In this document: positions 1 through 5,471 of the stretch, in pieces
How positions within the stretch are numbered: the first letter of the stretch is position 1
Layout: every line of letters begins with the position of its first letter
Assembly (NCBI GenBank): GCA_025936015.1
Contig: JAICUE010000179.1
Coordinates: 1-5,936, forward strand
Direction: 5' to 3'
Length of the DNA stretch: 5,936 nucleotides
From: Gemmatimonadaceae bacterium
GTDB lineage: Bacteria; Gemmatimonadota; Gemmatimonadetes; Gemmatimonadales; Gemmatimonadaceae
Translations under genes and position numbers: made by a program
The notes under the pieces: model-generated
What the model was told of the DNA's origin: nothing
What the model saw: only the letters and a program-made list of their open reading frames with translations
Databases searched by the model: none

Positions 1-336
1 CCGATCGTGTATCCGACCGTCGAATCCATTCTGCTCACGCCGATCTCGCCGCACACCATGTCGGTGCGTCCGCTCGTGCTGCCGCCGAGCGCGCGAATCA
101 CGCTGCGGGCGGAAGATGGCCCCGAGGAGCTTCTGGTGACGGTCGACGGCCAGGTCGGGACCACCTTTGCACGCGGTGAGACACTCGTCATCTCGCGCAG
201 CGACCGCGCGGTCCAGATCGTCCGTTTCCCCGGCGCGACCTTCTTCGCGCGCATGCGCCTCAAGCTCGGCTGGGGGGGGCTCGTCGATCGCGATGAGCGG
301 CGCGAGGACCCGCCCAATCGCCAGAACGCCGGTTGA
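1..336 (+). CDS. nadK: NAD kinase, C-terminal end (5' truncated by window)
   Basis: This is the last 111 residues of an NAD kinase, the cytoplasmic enzyme that phosphorylates NAD to NADP using ATP or polyphosphate. The frame is already open at base 1 (P-I-V-Y-P-T-V) and ends at TGA 334-336. The fragment begins in the most conserved C-terminal stretch of the family, reading PIVYPTVESILLTPISPHT followed by SVRPLVLPPS. This belongs to the beta-sandwich domain that contributes to NAD binding and oligomerisation. The family's catalytic GGDG motif lies upstream, outside the window. The usual ending, an R-x-K-L-G-W-G type segment, is at 262-276 and is followed by about 20 poorly conserved residues. 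A run of eight G at 272-279 lies exactly at this junction and could make the tail slippage-prone. recN follows after 10 bases, so the two genes are probably cotranscribed. The identification is confident; the real start is not visible. Confidence 0.93.
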   Translation, partial: PIVYPTVESILLTPISPHTMSVRPLVLPPSARITLRAEDGPEELLVTVDGQVGTTFARGETLVISRSDRAVQIVRFPGATFFARMRLKLGWGGLVDRDERREDPPNRQNAG

Positions 337-346
337 ACCTGTCGCA

Positions 347-2074
347 ATGCTGACCGAGCTTCGAGTCCGCAACTTCGCGATCATCGAGCAGCTGACGCTC
401 CCGCTGGCGCGCGGCTTCAACGTGCTCACCGGCGAAACCGGCGCCGGCAAGTCGATCATCGTCGGCGCGTTAGGCCTGCTGCTTGGCGAACGGGCGAACA
501 CGGACGTCGTCCGCACCGGCGCCGACAAGGCGATCGTCGAGGGGACGTTCGATGTCGCCGATCGCCCCGAGCTGACGACGCTGCTCGACGAGCGCGGGAT
601 CGACGTCGAGGAATCGACCGTGGTGCTCAAGCGCGAGGTCGCGGCGGCCGGCCGCGCCCGGGCGTGGGTGAACGGAACTCCCGTCACCGCCGCCGCGCTC
701 TCCGAGATCGGGCGGCTGCTGGTCAACGTCCACGGGCAGCACGAGGCGCAGACGCTGCTCGATCCCGATGAGCAGCGCGAGATCCTCGATGCCTTTGCTG
801 GCGCGCAGAACCAGGCGGCGGCGGTCCGCACCGCACACGCCGCGCTCGCGACCGTCAGGCACGAAATCACCGAACTGCGCCGGCGGAAAGCGGATGCGGA
901 ACGCCGCGCGGATTACCTGCGCCACCTCGTCCGCGAGATCGAAGAGGCACGGCTCGTCGAGGGCGAGGACACGCGGCTGGACGAAGAGGCGCGCCGTCTC
1001 GAGCACGCGGAAGAGCTGCGCTCGCTCGCCAGCGGGGCGGCCGGCGCGCTCGACGCGGACGACGACGCGGTGCTCGCCCACCTCGGCGCTGTCCAGCGGG
1101 CGCTGGCGTCGATCACCCGAATCGATCCGTCGCGGAACCGGCTCCAGGAGCTGTTCGACAGCGGCTACTACGCGCTGGAGGAGCTGGCTCGCGAGCTCGA
1201 GGAATACGAGGCCGCGGTCGAGCTGGACCCCGAGCGGCTCGAGGAGGTCCGCCGCCGGCGCGACCTGCTCTTCCGCCTGACGAAGAAGTATGGTGGAACG
1301 TTAGGCGAGGTGATCGAGACGGGAGTGAAGGCCCGCGCCGAGCTCGATCTCGTCGAGTCTGCCGATCTCGACCTCCGGACGCTCGAGCAGCGCGAACGCG
1401 AGGCAGCGACGCGCCTCACCGAGAGCGCCGCCGAACTGACCGCGATGCGCCGAAGTGCCGCCGCGCGCCTGGGTCACGCGGTCGACGAGGTCCTCCCCTC
1501 GCTCGGCATGTCGGACGGCCAGTTCGTCGCCGGACTCGTTCCGCTCGGCGAGATCGCCGTCTCAGGGGCTGAAGACACGGAGTTCCGCGTCGCGCTCAAC
1601 GTCGGCCATGATGCGCGTCCGCTGTCGCGGGTCGCATCCGGCGGGGAGCTGTCACGCGTGATGCTCGCGCTGAAGACGATTCTCGCGCGCCTCGACCAGG
1701 TACCGACGCTGATCTTCGATGAAGTGGATGCTGGGATCGGTGGCAAGGTCGGGCTCCAGGTCGGCGACACGATGCGCCGCGTCGCCGCGCATCACCAGGT
1801 GTTCGCGATCACCCACCTGCCGCAGATCGCGGCCCGCGCTCATCACCACATCCTCGTCGCCAAGGGCGCGCGTGGCGGGGTCACCACGGCCGATGTAGCG
1901 GTACTGGTCGGGCCGGAACGGATCACCGAGCTCGCGCGCATGCTCGGCGGCGATCCGGAGAGCGACATCAGCCGCGCCCATGCGGCGGAGCTTCTCGAGA
2001 CCGCGGTCGTTCCCGAGCCAAAGCCGGCACGGCGTCGCGGCTCGCGACCGGCCGAGCCCGAAGCGCGCGGCTGA
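347..2074 (+). CDS. recN: DNA repair protein RecN
   Basis: RecN is an SMC-like ATPase that acts on the nucleoid in recombinational repair of double-strand breaks. The 575-residue product is close to the family's usual length (E. coli RecN is 553). Visible motifs are Walker A GETGAGKS at residues 29-36, the ABC signature VASGGELSR at 429-437, Walker B LIFDEVDAGIGG at 455-466, and the switch histidine in AITHLPQIAA (His490). Between the ATPase halves, roughly residues 160-365 are charged and Arg/Glu/Leu-rich, as expected for the antiparallel coiled coil. The frame is open further upstream, with an ATG at 293, but the start at 347 gives the canonical N-terminus M-L-T-E-L-R-V-R-N-F-A-I-I and avoids overlap with nadK. 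No good Shine-Dalgarno sequence precedes it, so coupling to nadK translation is plausible. Leu42 and Leu319 use TTA codons, both inside the CGTTAGGC octamer. All key ATPase residues are present, so it should be functional. Confidence 0.97.
   Translation: MLTELRVRNFAIIEQLTLPLARGFNVLTGETGAGKSIIVGALGLLLGERANTDVVRTGADKAIVEGTFDVADRPELTTLLDERGIDVEESTVVLKREVAAAGRARAWVNGTPVTAAALSEIGRLLVNVHGQHEAQTLLDPDEQREILDAFAGAQNQAAAVRTAHAALATVRHEITELRRRKADAERRADYLRHLVREIEEARLVEGEDTRLDEEARRLEHAEELRSLASGAAGALDADDDAVLAHLGAVQRALASITRIDPSRNRLQELFDSGYYALEELARELEEYEAAVELDPERLEEVRRRRDLLFRLTKKYGGTLGEVIETGVKARAELDLVESADLDLRTLEQREREAATRLTESAAELTAMRRSAAARLGHAVDEVLPSLGMSDGQFVAGLVPLGEIAVSGAEDTEFRVALNVGHDARPLSRVASGGELSRVMLALKTILARLDQVPTLIFDEVDAGIGGKVGLQVGDTMRRVAAHHQVFAITHLPQIAARAHHHILVAKGARGGVTTADVAVLVGPERITELARMLGGDPESDISRAHAAELLETAVVPEPKPARRRGSRPAEPEARG
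468..475 (+). repeat. CGTTAGGC octamer, copy 1 (in recN)
   Basis: Lies in recN just after the Walker A motif. It imposes a TTA codon on Leu42 (Ala-Leu-Gly), where a G/C-ending leucine codon would be expected. Confidence 0.6.
1299..1306 (+). repeat. CGTTAGGC octamer, copy 2 (in recN)
   Basis: Lies near the end of the recN coiled-coil region. It imposes the gene's only other TTA codon, Leu319 (Thr-Leu-Gly). Confidence 0.6.
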
Positions 2075-3220
2075 TCAGAACAGCTTGATGTAGACTCGTC
2101 CGCCGAGCCGGTCGACGTGCGCATCGGGGACGGCGACGCCCGAGCTGTGGACAATGCGGTTTTGCTCGAAGACGATGTCGGCCGGCCAGCCGAAGATCGC
2201 CCTGCCGTTAGGCATCGTCGACAGCATCACTCCCGCGCCCACTCGCGTGACGCCATAGCTGCCAGTCGGGGCGGCAATGAGCCCCCATCCCTCGGCGGGG
2301 CTGGCGCCGGTGTAGCGATCCGCGGTCTTCGTGAGTTGCGAGATGCTCGCCGCGAACTGCAGGTACGGCGTCAGGCGATAGCGGGGGATGATGACCATCG
2401 ACCGGATGTCGCCGAGATCGCGCTCGACGCTGCCGTGCACCTGGCGCGAGGGGTACACACTGTCGGCCGAGACGATCGTCTGGCGATCCGGCCGCTGCCA
2501 GGTCTGCGAGCCAGCGGCGGAGACGGACCAGCGCGTGCCTAACGCGATGTCGGCGTGCAGCGAGGCGAGTACGTCGTTCTGGCCGTCGCCGGCGCCCGGA
2601 TCGACCATGTTGTTCGCGAAGCGCGACGGGCCGGCTCCGAGGCGGACCCCGCCCTCCGCGGCGACGCGGAGCCGCAACGGACGGCTGCGGCGATAGCTAT
2701 CGAAGAGCGCGATGCGGGCGGTCAGGTCGACGTCGCCAATGTTGGTGTGCGTGAAGCCCGCGAGCGCGGAATCGTCGGCGAGGCGCATCGTCGGCGTCGT
2801 TCCCGGCGCCTGCTGCACGTTGGTGTCCGCCGAGATCTCGACGCGCCGTCGAACGAGCGGTGCACTCGCCCCGAGCGTCAGCCAGCGCGTCACCCCGTAC
2901 TCGAGCGAGATCGGGATCCGCGTGATGGAGACAGCCGCGGAAGCGACCACGTTGTCGGTTGCGGGATCGAAGCCGATTCGGCGGCCGAGTGGAATGCGCG
3001 AACCGTCAGGCGCCCGCAACGATTCCACATACGAGAAATCCGCGGCGATCCCGAAGCGAAGCACTCCGCCCGGTACCGTCGCCGCGTCGGCGTCGATGCG
3101 GGAGGGAGCATCCTGCGCGGGCGCGGCAGCGGCGAAAAAAACGCTCGCGATCGCGAGAGCGAGGGCGAGCCGGGTTGCAAGCCGGTTGGGCTGGCGGACA
3201 GTGCCGCCGTGACGATGCAT
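2075..3220 (-). CDS. Exported outer-membrane beta-barrel protein, transporter-like, function unknown
   Basis: The 381-residue product starts with a Sec signal peptide: an Arg-rich n-region, a hydrophobic core at about residues 18-33, and an A-P-A cleavage site near residue 35, before Q-D-A-P. The mature part has no cysteines. It is rich in alternating polar and apolar segments, with Arg/Ser/Thr-rich strands and Gly/Asp turns, and ends in V-Y-I-K-L-F. A C-terminal Phe is typical of proteins inserted by the BAM complex into the outer membrane. The segments around IPISLEYGVTRWLTLGASAP and NIGDVDLTARIALF resemble the porin/transporter group that includes the 'MetA-pathway of phenol degradation' proteins. 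This is resemblance by eye only, and no substrate can be named. A GTG at 3244 is in frame, but it would lie inside the probable promoter and would put eight polar residues before the signal peptide, so ATG 3220 is preferred. The stop codon abuts that of recN, with no gap. Confidence 0.8.
   Translation of the reverse strand: MHRHGGTVRQPNRLATRLALALAIASVFFAAAAPAQDAPSRIDADAATVPGGVLRFGIAADFSYVESLRAPDGSRIPLGRRIGFDPATDNVVASAAVSITRIPISLEYGVTRWLTLGASAPLVRRRVEISADTNVQQAPGTTPTMRLADDSALAGFTHTNIGDVDLTARIALFDSYRRSRPLRLRVAAEGGVRLGAGPSRFANNMVDPGAGDGQNDVLASLHADIALGTRWSVSAAGSQTWQRPDRQTIVSADSVYPSRQVHGSVERDLGDIRSMVIIPRYRLTPYLQFAASISQLTKTADRYTGASPAEGWGLIAAPTGSYGVTRVGAGVMLSTMPNGRAIFGWPADIVFEQNRIVHSSGVAVPDAHVDRLGGRVYIKLF
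2206..2213 (+). repeat. CGTTAGGC octamer, copy 3 (in beta-barrel gene)
   Basis: Read in the minus-strand gene it falls as CCT-AAC (Pro337-Asn338), a different frame and amino-acid context from copies 1 and 2. The word therefore recurs independently of the peptide it encodes. Confidence 0.6.
2537..2544 (-). repeat. CGTTAGGC octamer, copy 4 (in beta-barrel gene)
   Basis: Same sense as the minus-strand gene. It imposes the gene's only TTA codon, Leu227 (Ala-Leu-Gly). Confidence 0.6.
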
Positions 3221-3237
3221 GACGCGTAGGTTATCAT
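3209..3237 (+). promoter_or_regulatory. Probable promoter of the glycosidase-like gene
   Basis: GTGACG (3209-3214, 4/6 to TTGACA), a 17-base spacer and TATCAT (3232-3237, 5/6 to TATAAT) form a plausible promoter. The start point would be near 3244, about seven bases before ATG 3251, which leaves no room for a Shine-Dalgarno sequence. The element begins inside the 5' end of the divergent gene (ATG 3220), and its -10 overlaps the -10 of the opposing promoter at 3232-3235, so polymerase could occupy only one at a time. Confidence 0.4.
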
Positions 3238-3257
3238 TCGTCACTCTCGCATGTCAA
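3230..3257 (-). promoter_or_regulatory. Probable sigma-70-type promoter of the beta-barrel gene
   Basis: Read on the minus strand, a perfect -35 TTGACA (3257-3252) is followed after 16 bases by GATAAC (3235-3230), a 4/6 match to TATAAT. Transcription would start near 3222-3224, only a few bases before ATG 3220, giving an almost leaderless mRNA. The -35 overlaps the start codon of the divergent gene at 3251, and the -10 shares four bases with the -10 of the opposing promoter. This is inferred from matches to consensus only. Confidence 0.5.
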
Positions 3258-5053
3258 CACGATCCGCGTCGTCCGCCGCACTCCCGCTGCCGCCCGTTGC
3301 ATGGCAGGTCACGGGCAATCACTGGCTCGCGCTCCCCTGCATCCATCCCGCCGACGGCGCCCTCCACGCGGTCGGCGTCATCCACCGCGGCGCGCGCGCG
3401 GCGATCGAGCTCGCGGGCAACGCTGATTTCGTCGCCGGCGATGGCCCGCCCCTCGCGCGCCCGACGATCGTCGCCGATGGGCAGCGCATCGAGCTCGCGC
3501 AGCACGGCATCGCGTGGGAGCGCGCGCTGAACTGGCTGCCGACATTCACCTGCTCGGCGGGCAATCTGGTCATTCGCGGGACGATCTTCGCGCCTTACGG
3601 TCGGGACGCCGACATGGCGGGCGCGGTGTACGCGATCACGCTGGAGAACCGCTCGAGCCAGTCGGTCGCGGTCACCCTCTCGCTCGAGGGGACGCTCGGC
3701 CATCGGCAGCAGCGAGTGCGTACCGCCCGTCCCTTCGACGACGCGCATCGCGTCTCGCGCACCGACGAGGGCGTTGTTGTTCTCGAGGGCGCCGCACTGC
3801 CCGGGGCGGTCGCCCTCGCGCTCGGCGCCGACTCGGACGTCAACATCGACGTCGACGCAGGCGCGGGGACCTTCGCGCTGCATCGCGAGCTGCGCGTCCC
3901 GGCGGGCGGGCGATCGCAGGCCGCGTTCTACCTCGCGGCTGGCCCGGAGCGCGACGGCGCGCGCGCGACAGTCGGCGTGATGCGGCGGCGTGGCTGGCGC
4001 GAGCTGCTGACCGCGACGCGCGATGCACTGCAGGCACTCGAGCAGGCGACCGGCAACGACGAGATGGATCGTCTGATCAACCGGAATCTTCTCTTCGCCT
4101 ATTTCTATTCGGTCGGCCGCGCCCTCGACGACGCGCATTACTACATCGTCCGCACTCGCGCACCGTGGAACGGGCGCGGCCTAACGGTTCGGGACTGGGA
4201 GGCGCTCGCGTGGACCCTTCCGGCGGTGCAGCTCGCCGACGCCGGATTGGCGCGGGAAATACTGATCCGTGCGTGCGAGCTGCACGGTTACGCGCCGGGG
4301 CAGGGCGTCCACTACCTCGATGGGACCTTGTTCGAGCCCGGCTTCTCGCTCGAGGGCGCGGCATCATACGCGATCGCGGCCGATCGCTACATCCGCGGAA
4401 CCGACGACGACCAGATCGTCGACGAGCCGGTCGTCGCGGATACGCTCTACCTGTCGTCGGAAGACCTGGCGGCACGGCGCGACCGCAACGTGCCATTGTT
4501 CACGACCGAGGTGACGCTCTCGGGTGCGCCGAGCGTGCAGCCATTCACCCTGCACGGGAATGCGGTGGCCGCGCAGGCACTCGACGTCTTCCGCCGTACC
4601 CTCGACGAAGAAACCGCGCGCGACGTCGAGGATCCCGACGCGGTGCGTGCCGCGCTCCGTCGGCATTTCGTCGTCGGGCGTGCGGAGAAAACCACGTTCG
4701 CCTCAGCGGTCGATCTCGCCGGCGGCTCGTCTGCTGATGACGACGCACACGGTTCCGCGCTCTGGCTGCCGCTCTACGAAGCGGTCGATCGCGACGACTC
4801 GACCTACCGGCGCACGGTGCGTGGAATGTCGACCACACCGCACCTGCTCGCGCAGCAGTGCGCGCGTCTCATGGGACCCGATTCCGCCGCGGTTCTGCAG
4901 TGGCTGCGCCGCTCCCCGCTCGACAACGGACTCGCGGCGGAAGAGGTCGACGAGAACGGCCGCGCGACCGGCAATGGCGGCGACGCCGCGCTCTCCGGCC
5001 TGCTCGCGTGGAGCGCGTGGTACGCGGTGCACGCGCTTGGAACGAGAGCGTAG
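3251..5053 (+). CDS. Six-hairpin ((alpha/alpha)6-barrel) glycoside-hydrolase-like protein
   Basis: This 600-residue protein has no signal peptide and is presumably cytoplasmic. Residues 1 to about 245 are beta-rich with few charged helices, like the N-terminal beta-sandwich of glucoamylase-type enzymes. From about 255 on it is helical with aromatic-rich turns, as in (alpha/alpha)6-barrel glycosidases. Landmarks are RAPWNGRGLTVRDWE (residues 303-317), FEPGFSLEGAASY, LHGNAVAAQALDVFRR, DDDAHGSALWLPLYEAV (496-512) followed by D-S-T-Y-R-R-T, and a C-terminal EEVDENGRATGNGGDA leading to AWSAWYAVHAL (564-596). The 496-520 block and the terminal Glu-then-W-S-A-W pattern recall GH125 exo-alpha-mannosidases and GH15-like glucoamylases. 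In those families an Asp or Glu in the early loop acts as acid and a late Glu as base, so Asp315 and Glu564/Glu565 are candidate counterparts. The substrate is unknown, and an inactive or glycan-binding relative is possible. Leu311 is a CTA codon inside a CGTTAGGC octamer. The family call comes from fold-level pattern recognition, not alignment. Confidence 0.6.
   Translation: MSTRSASSAALPLPPVAWQVTGNHWLALPCIHPADGALHAVGVIHRGARAAIELAGNADFVAGDGPPLARPTIVADGQRIELAQHGIAWERALNWLPTFTCSAGNLVIRGTIFAPYGRDADMAGAVYAITLENRSSQSVAVTLSLEGTLGHRQQRVRTARPFDDAHRVSRTDEGVVVLEGAALPGAVALALGADSDVNIDVDAGAGTFALHRELRVPAGGRSQAAFYLAAGPERDGARATVGVMRRRGWRELLTATRDALQALEQATGNDEMDRLINRNLLFAYFYSVGRALDDAHYYIVRTRAPWNGRGLTVRDWEALAWTLPAVQLADAGLAREILIRACELHGYAPGQGVHYLDGTLFEPGFSLEGAASYAIAADRYIRGTDDDQIVDEPVVADTLYLSSEDLAARRDRNVPLFTTEVTLSGAPSVQPFTLHGNAVAAQALDVFRRTLDEETARDVEDPDAVRAALRRHFVVGRAEKTTFASAVDLAGGSSADDDAHGSALWLPLYEAVDRDDSTYRRTVRGMSTTPHLLAQQCARLMGPDSAAVLQWLRRSPLDNGLAAEEVDENGRATGNGGDAALSGLLAWSAWYAVHALGTRA
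4179..4186 (-). repeat. CGTTAGGC octamer, copy 5 (in glycosidase-like gene)
   Basis: Reads GCCTAACG along the gene and imposes its only CTA codon, Leu311, in the conserved-looking W-N-G-R-G-L-T-V-R-D segment. Confidence 0.6.
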
Positions 5054-5082
5054 CGTCGCGCCCGCGGCAACGCGATGGACGC

Positions 5083-5111
5083 TTGCCCGGCACGACGCAG
5101 CTCTTTATGAT
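5083..5111 (+). promoter_or_regulatory. Probable promoter of tRNA-Gly
   Basis: TTGCCC (5083-5088, 4/6 to TTGACA), a 17-base spacer and TATGAT (5106-5111, 5/6 to TATAAT) lie in the gap after the glycosidase-like gene. The predicted start is near 5118, about two bases before the mature tRNA 5' end at 5120, so RNase P would have almost no leader to remove. The stretch 5054-5119 contains no other feature and no hairpin terminator for the upstream gene that I can see. Confidence 0.55.
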
Positions 5112-5119
5112 TCGCGCAC

Positions 5120-5192
5120 GCGGGAATAGCTCAGTTGGTAGAGCACAACCTTGCCAAGGTTGGGGTCGCGGGTTCGAGTCCCGTTTCCCGCT
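5120..5192 (+). tRNA. tRNA-Gly, anticodon GCC
   Basis: A complete 73-base cloverleaf decodes GGC and GGU. Acceptor stem GCGGGAA (5120-5126) pairs with TTCCCGC (5185-5191), with discriminator T at 5192. The D arm is 5129-5144, with AGTTGGTA in its loop. The anticodon stem CAACC/GGTTG encloses TTGCCAA, putting the GCC anticodon at 5153-5155. The variable loop is 5 bases, and the T arm GCGGG-TTCGAGT-CCCGT (5168-5184) closes with one G-T pair. CCA is not encoded and must be added enzymatically. Confidence 0.97.
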
Positions 5193-5201
5193 CTCGAAAT
5201 A

Positions 5202-5241
5202 GAAACGGAGCCGACGCGTTCGCCGCGCTCGGCTCCGTTTC
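5202..5241 (+). terminator. 13-bp hairpin between the tRNA genes, likely terminator
   Basis: A perfect 13-bp inverted repeat (5202-5214 and 5229-5241, arms beginning GAAACGGAGCC and ending GGCTCCGTTTC) lies 10 bases after tRNA-Gly. Its 14-base loop can pair further (CGCG 5215-5218 with CGCG 5224-5227, leaving one bulged C). Arm ends of AAA and TTT give it a weak intrinsic-terminator look, but there is no U-tract after the stem. It may therefore act as a processing or 3'-end stabilising hairpin rather than a classic terminator. Confidence 0.6.
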
Positions 5242-5274
5242 CATTGGCGCGACATCGGCCTGATTTTCCCGCTC

Positions 5275-5357
5275 GCCCGGGTGGCGAAATGGTAGACGCG
5301 GAGGACTTAAAATCCTCTGGCCGCAAGGTCATGCGGGTTCGATTCCCGCCCCGGGCA
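5275..5357 (+). tRNA. tRNA-Leu, anticodon UAA
   Basis: An 83-base class II tRNA. Acceptor stem GCCCGGG (5275-5281) pairs with CCCGGGC (5350-5356), with discriminator A at 5357. The D arm has stem GCG/CGC around AAATGGTAGA. Anticodon stem GAGGA/TCCTC encloses CTTAAAA, giving anticodon UAA, which reads UUA and, by wobble, UUG. The long variable arm folds as TGGCC-GCAA-GGTCA, typical of leucine tRNA. The T arm is GCGGG-TTCGATT-CCCGC. CCA is not encoded; the following bases are TCCA. No convincing promoter lies directly upstream, so it may depend on readthrough from tRNA-Gly or on a weak promoter in 5239-5267. It decodes the rare TTA codons that in this window occur only inside CGTTAGGC. Confidence 0.97.
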
Positions 5358-5398
5358 TCCAGCAGCTGTAAGCGGCAAGCAGCAAGCGAGGTCGAACA

Positions 5399-5440
5399 GG
5401 CGAAGGGCGTTGCCGGTACCTGTCGGCAACGCCCTTCGCC
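5399..5440. terminator. Perfect 17-bp hairpin between convergent transcripts, likely bidirectional terminator
   Basis: The arms 5399-5415 and 5424-5440 are exact reverse complements (GGCGAAGGGCGTTGCCG and its complement) around an 8-base loop, GTACCTGT. The hairpin sits between tRNA-Leu, transcribed rightwards, and the zinc-ribbon gene, transcribed leftwards and ending at 5472, which is where a shared terminator belongs. Neither side has a T tract, so termination would depend on stem stability or on another factor. The stretch 5358-5398 before it shows only short imperfect repeats of the type AGCGGCAAGC/AGCAAGC. Confidence 0.6.
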
Positions 5441-5444
5441 ATTC

Positions 5445-5452
5445 GCCTAACG
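5445..5452 (-). repeat. CGTTAGGC octamer, copy 6 (intergenic)
   Basis: The only non-coding copy. It lies four bases after the 17-bp hairpin, and TTCGCC is repeated across the junction (5435-5440 and 5442-5447). Confidence 0.6.
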
Positions 5453-5471
5453 CGTGCCGTTCGTCACGGCG

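Noticed and set aside
167..346. Upstream extension of the recN reading frame, including ATG at 293
   Set aside because: It overlaps nadK, encodes a low-complexity Arg/Ser/Ala-rich peptide, and would precede the canonical RecN N-terminus M-L-T-E-L-R-V-R-N-F.
468..475. TTAGGC as a telomere-type repeat
   Set aside because: It matches the nematode telomere unit, but copies are single, scattered and in bacterial coding sequence, with no tandem array.
2691..2702. 12-bp palindrome CGATAGCTATCG
   Set aside because: It lies inside the beta-barrel coding sequence, and a single 12-bp palindrome with no second site or context is not good evidence for an operator.
2555..3229. 224-codon plus-strand open frame antisense to the beta-barrel gene
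   Set aside because: Arg/Glu/Ala-rich with no motifs. The minus-strand frame has a signal peptide, barrel-like pattern and C-terminal Phe.
3221..3244. GTG start at 3244 for the beta-barrel gene
   Set aside because: It would place the start codon inside the probable promoter and add eight residues in front of a good signal peptide. ATG 3220 fits better.
3254..4138. 294-codon open frame antisense to the glycosidase-like gene
   Set aside because: Its composition is Arg/Ala/Asp-rich with no recognisable domain, a usual result of antisense reading of a G+C-rich gene. The sense frame has coherent glycosidase-like motifs.
3514..4737. 407-codon open frame overlapping the glycosidase-like gene in another frame on the same strand
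   Set aside because: Its product is extremely Arg/Gly-rich and lacks structure, as expected of a frame-shifted reading of high-G+C coding DNA.
5358..5398. Short AGCGGCAAGC/AGCAAGC repeats after tRNA-Leu
   Set aside because: Too short and imperfect to call a repeat family or attachment site from this window alone.
5151..5450. Open frames running through the two tRNA genes on either strand
   Set aside because: Both tRNAs fold completely, so these frames are accidental.
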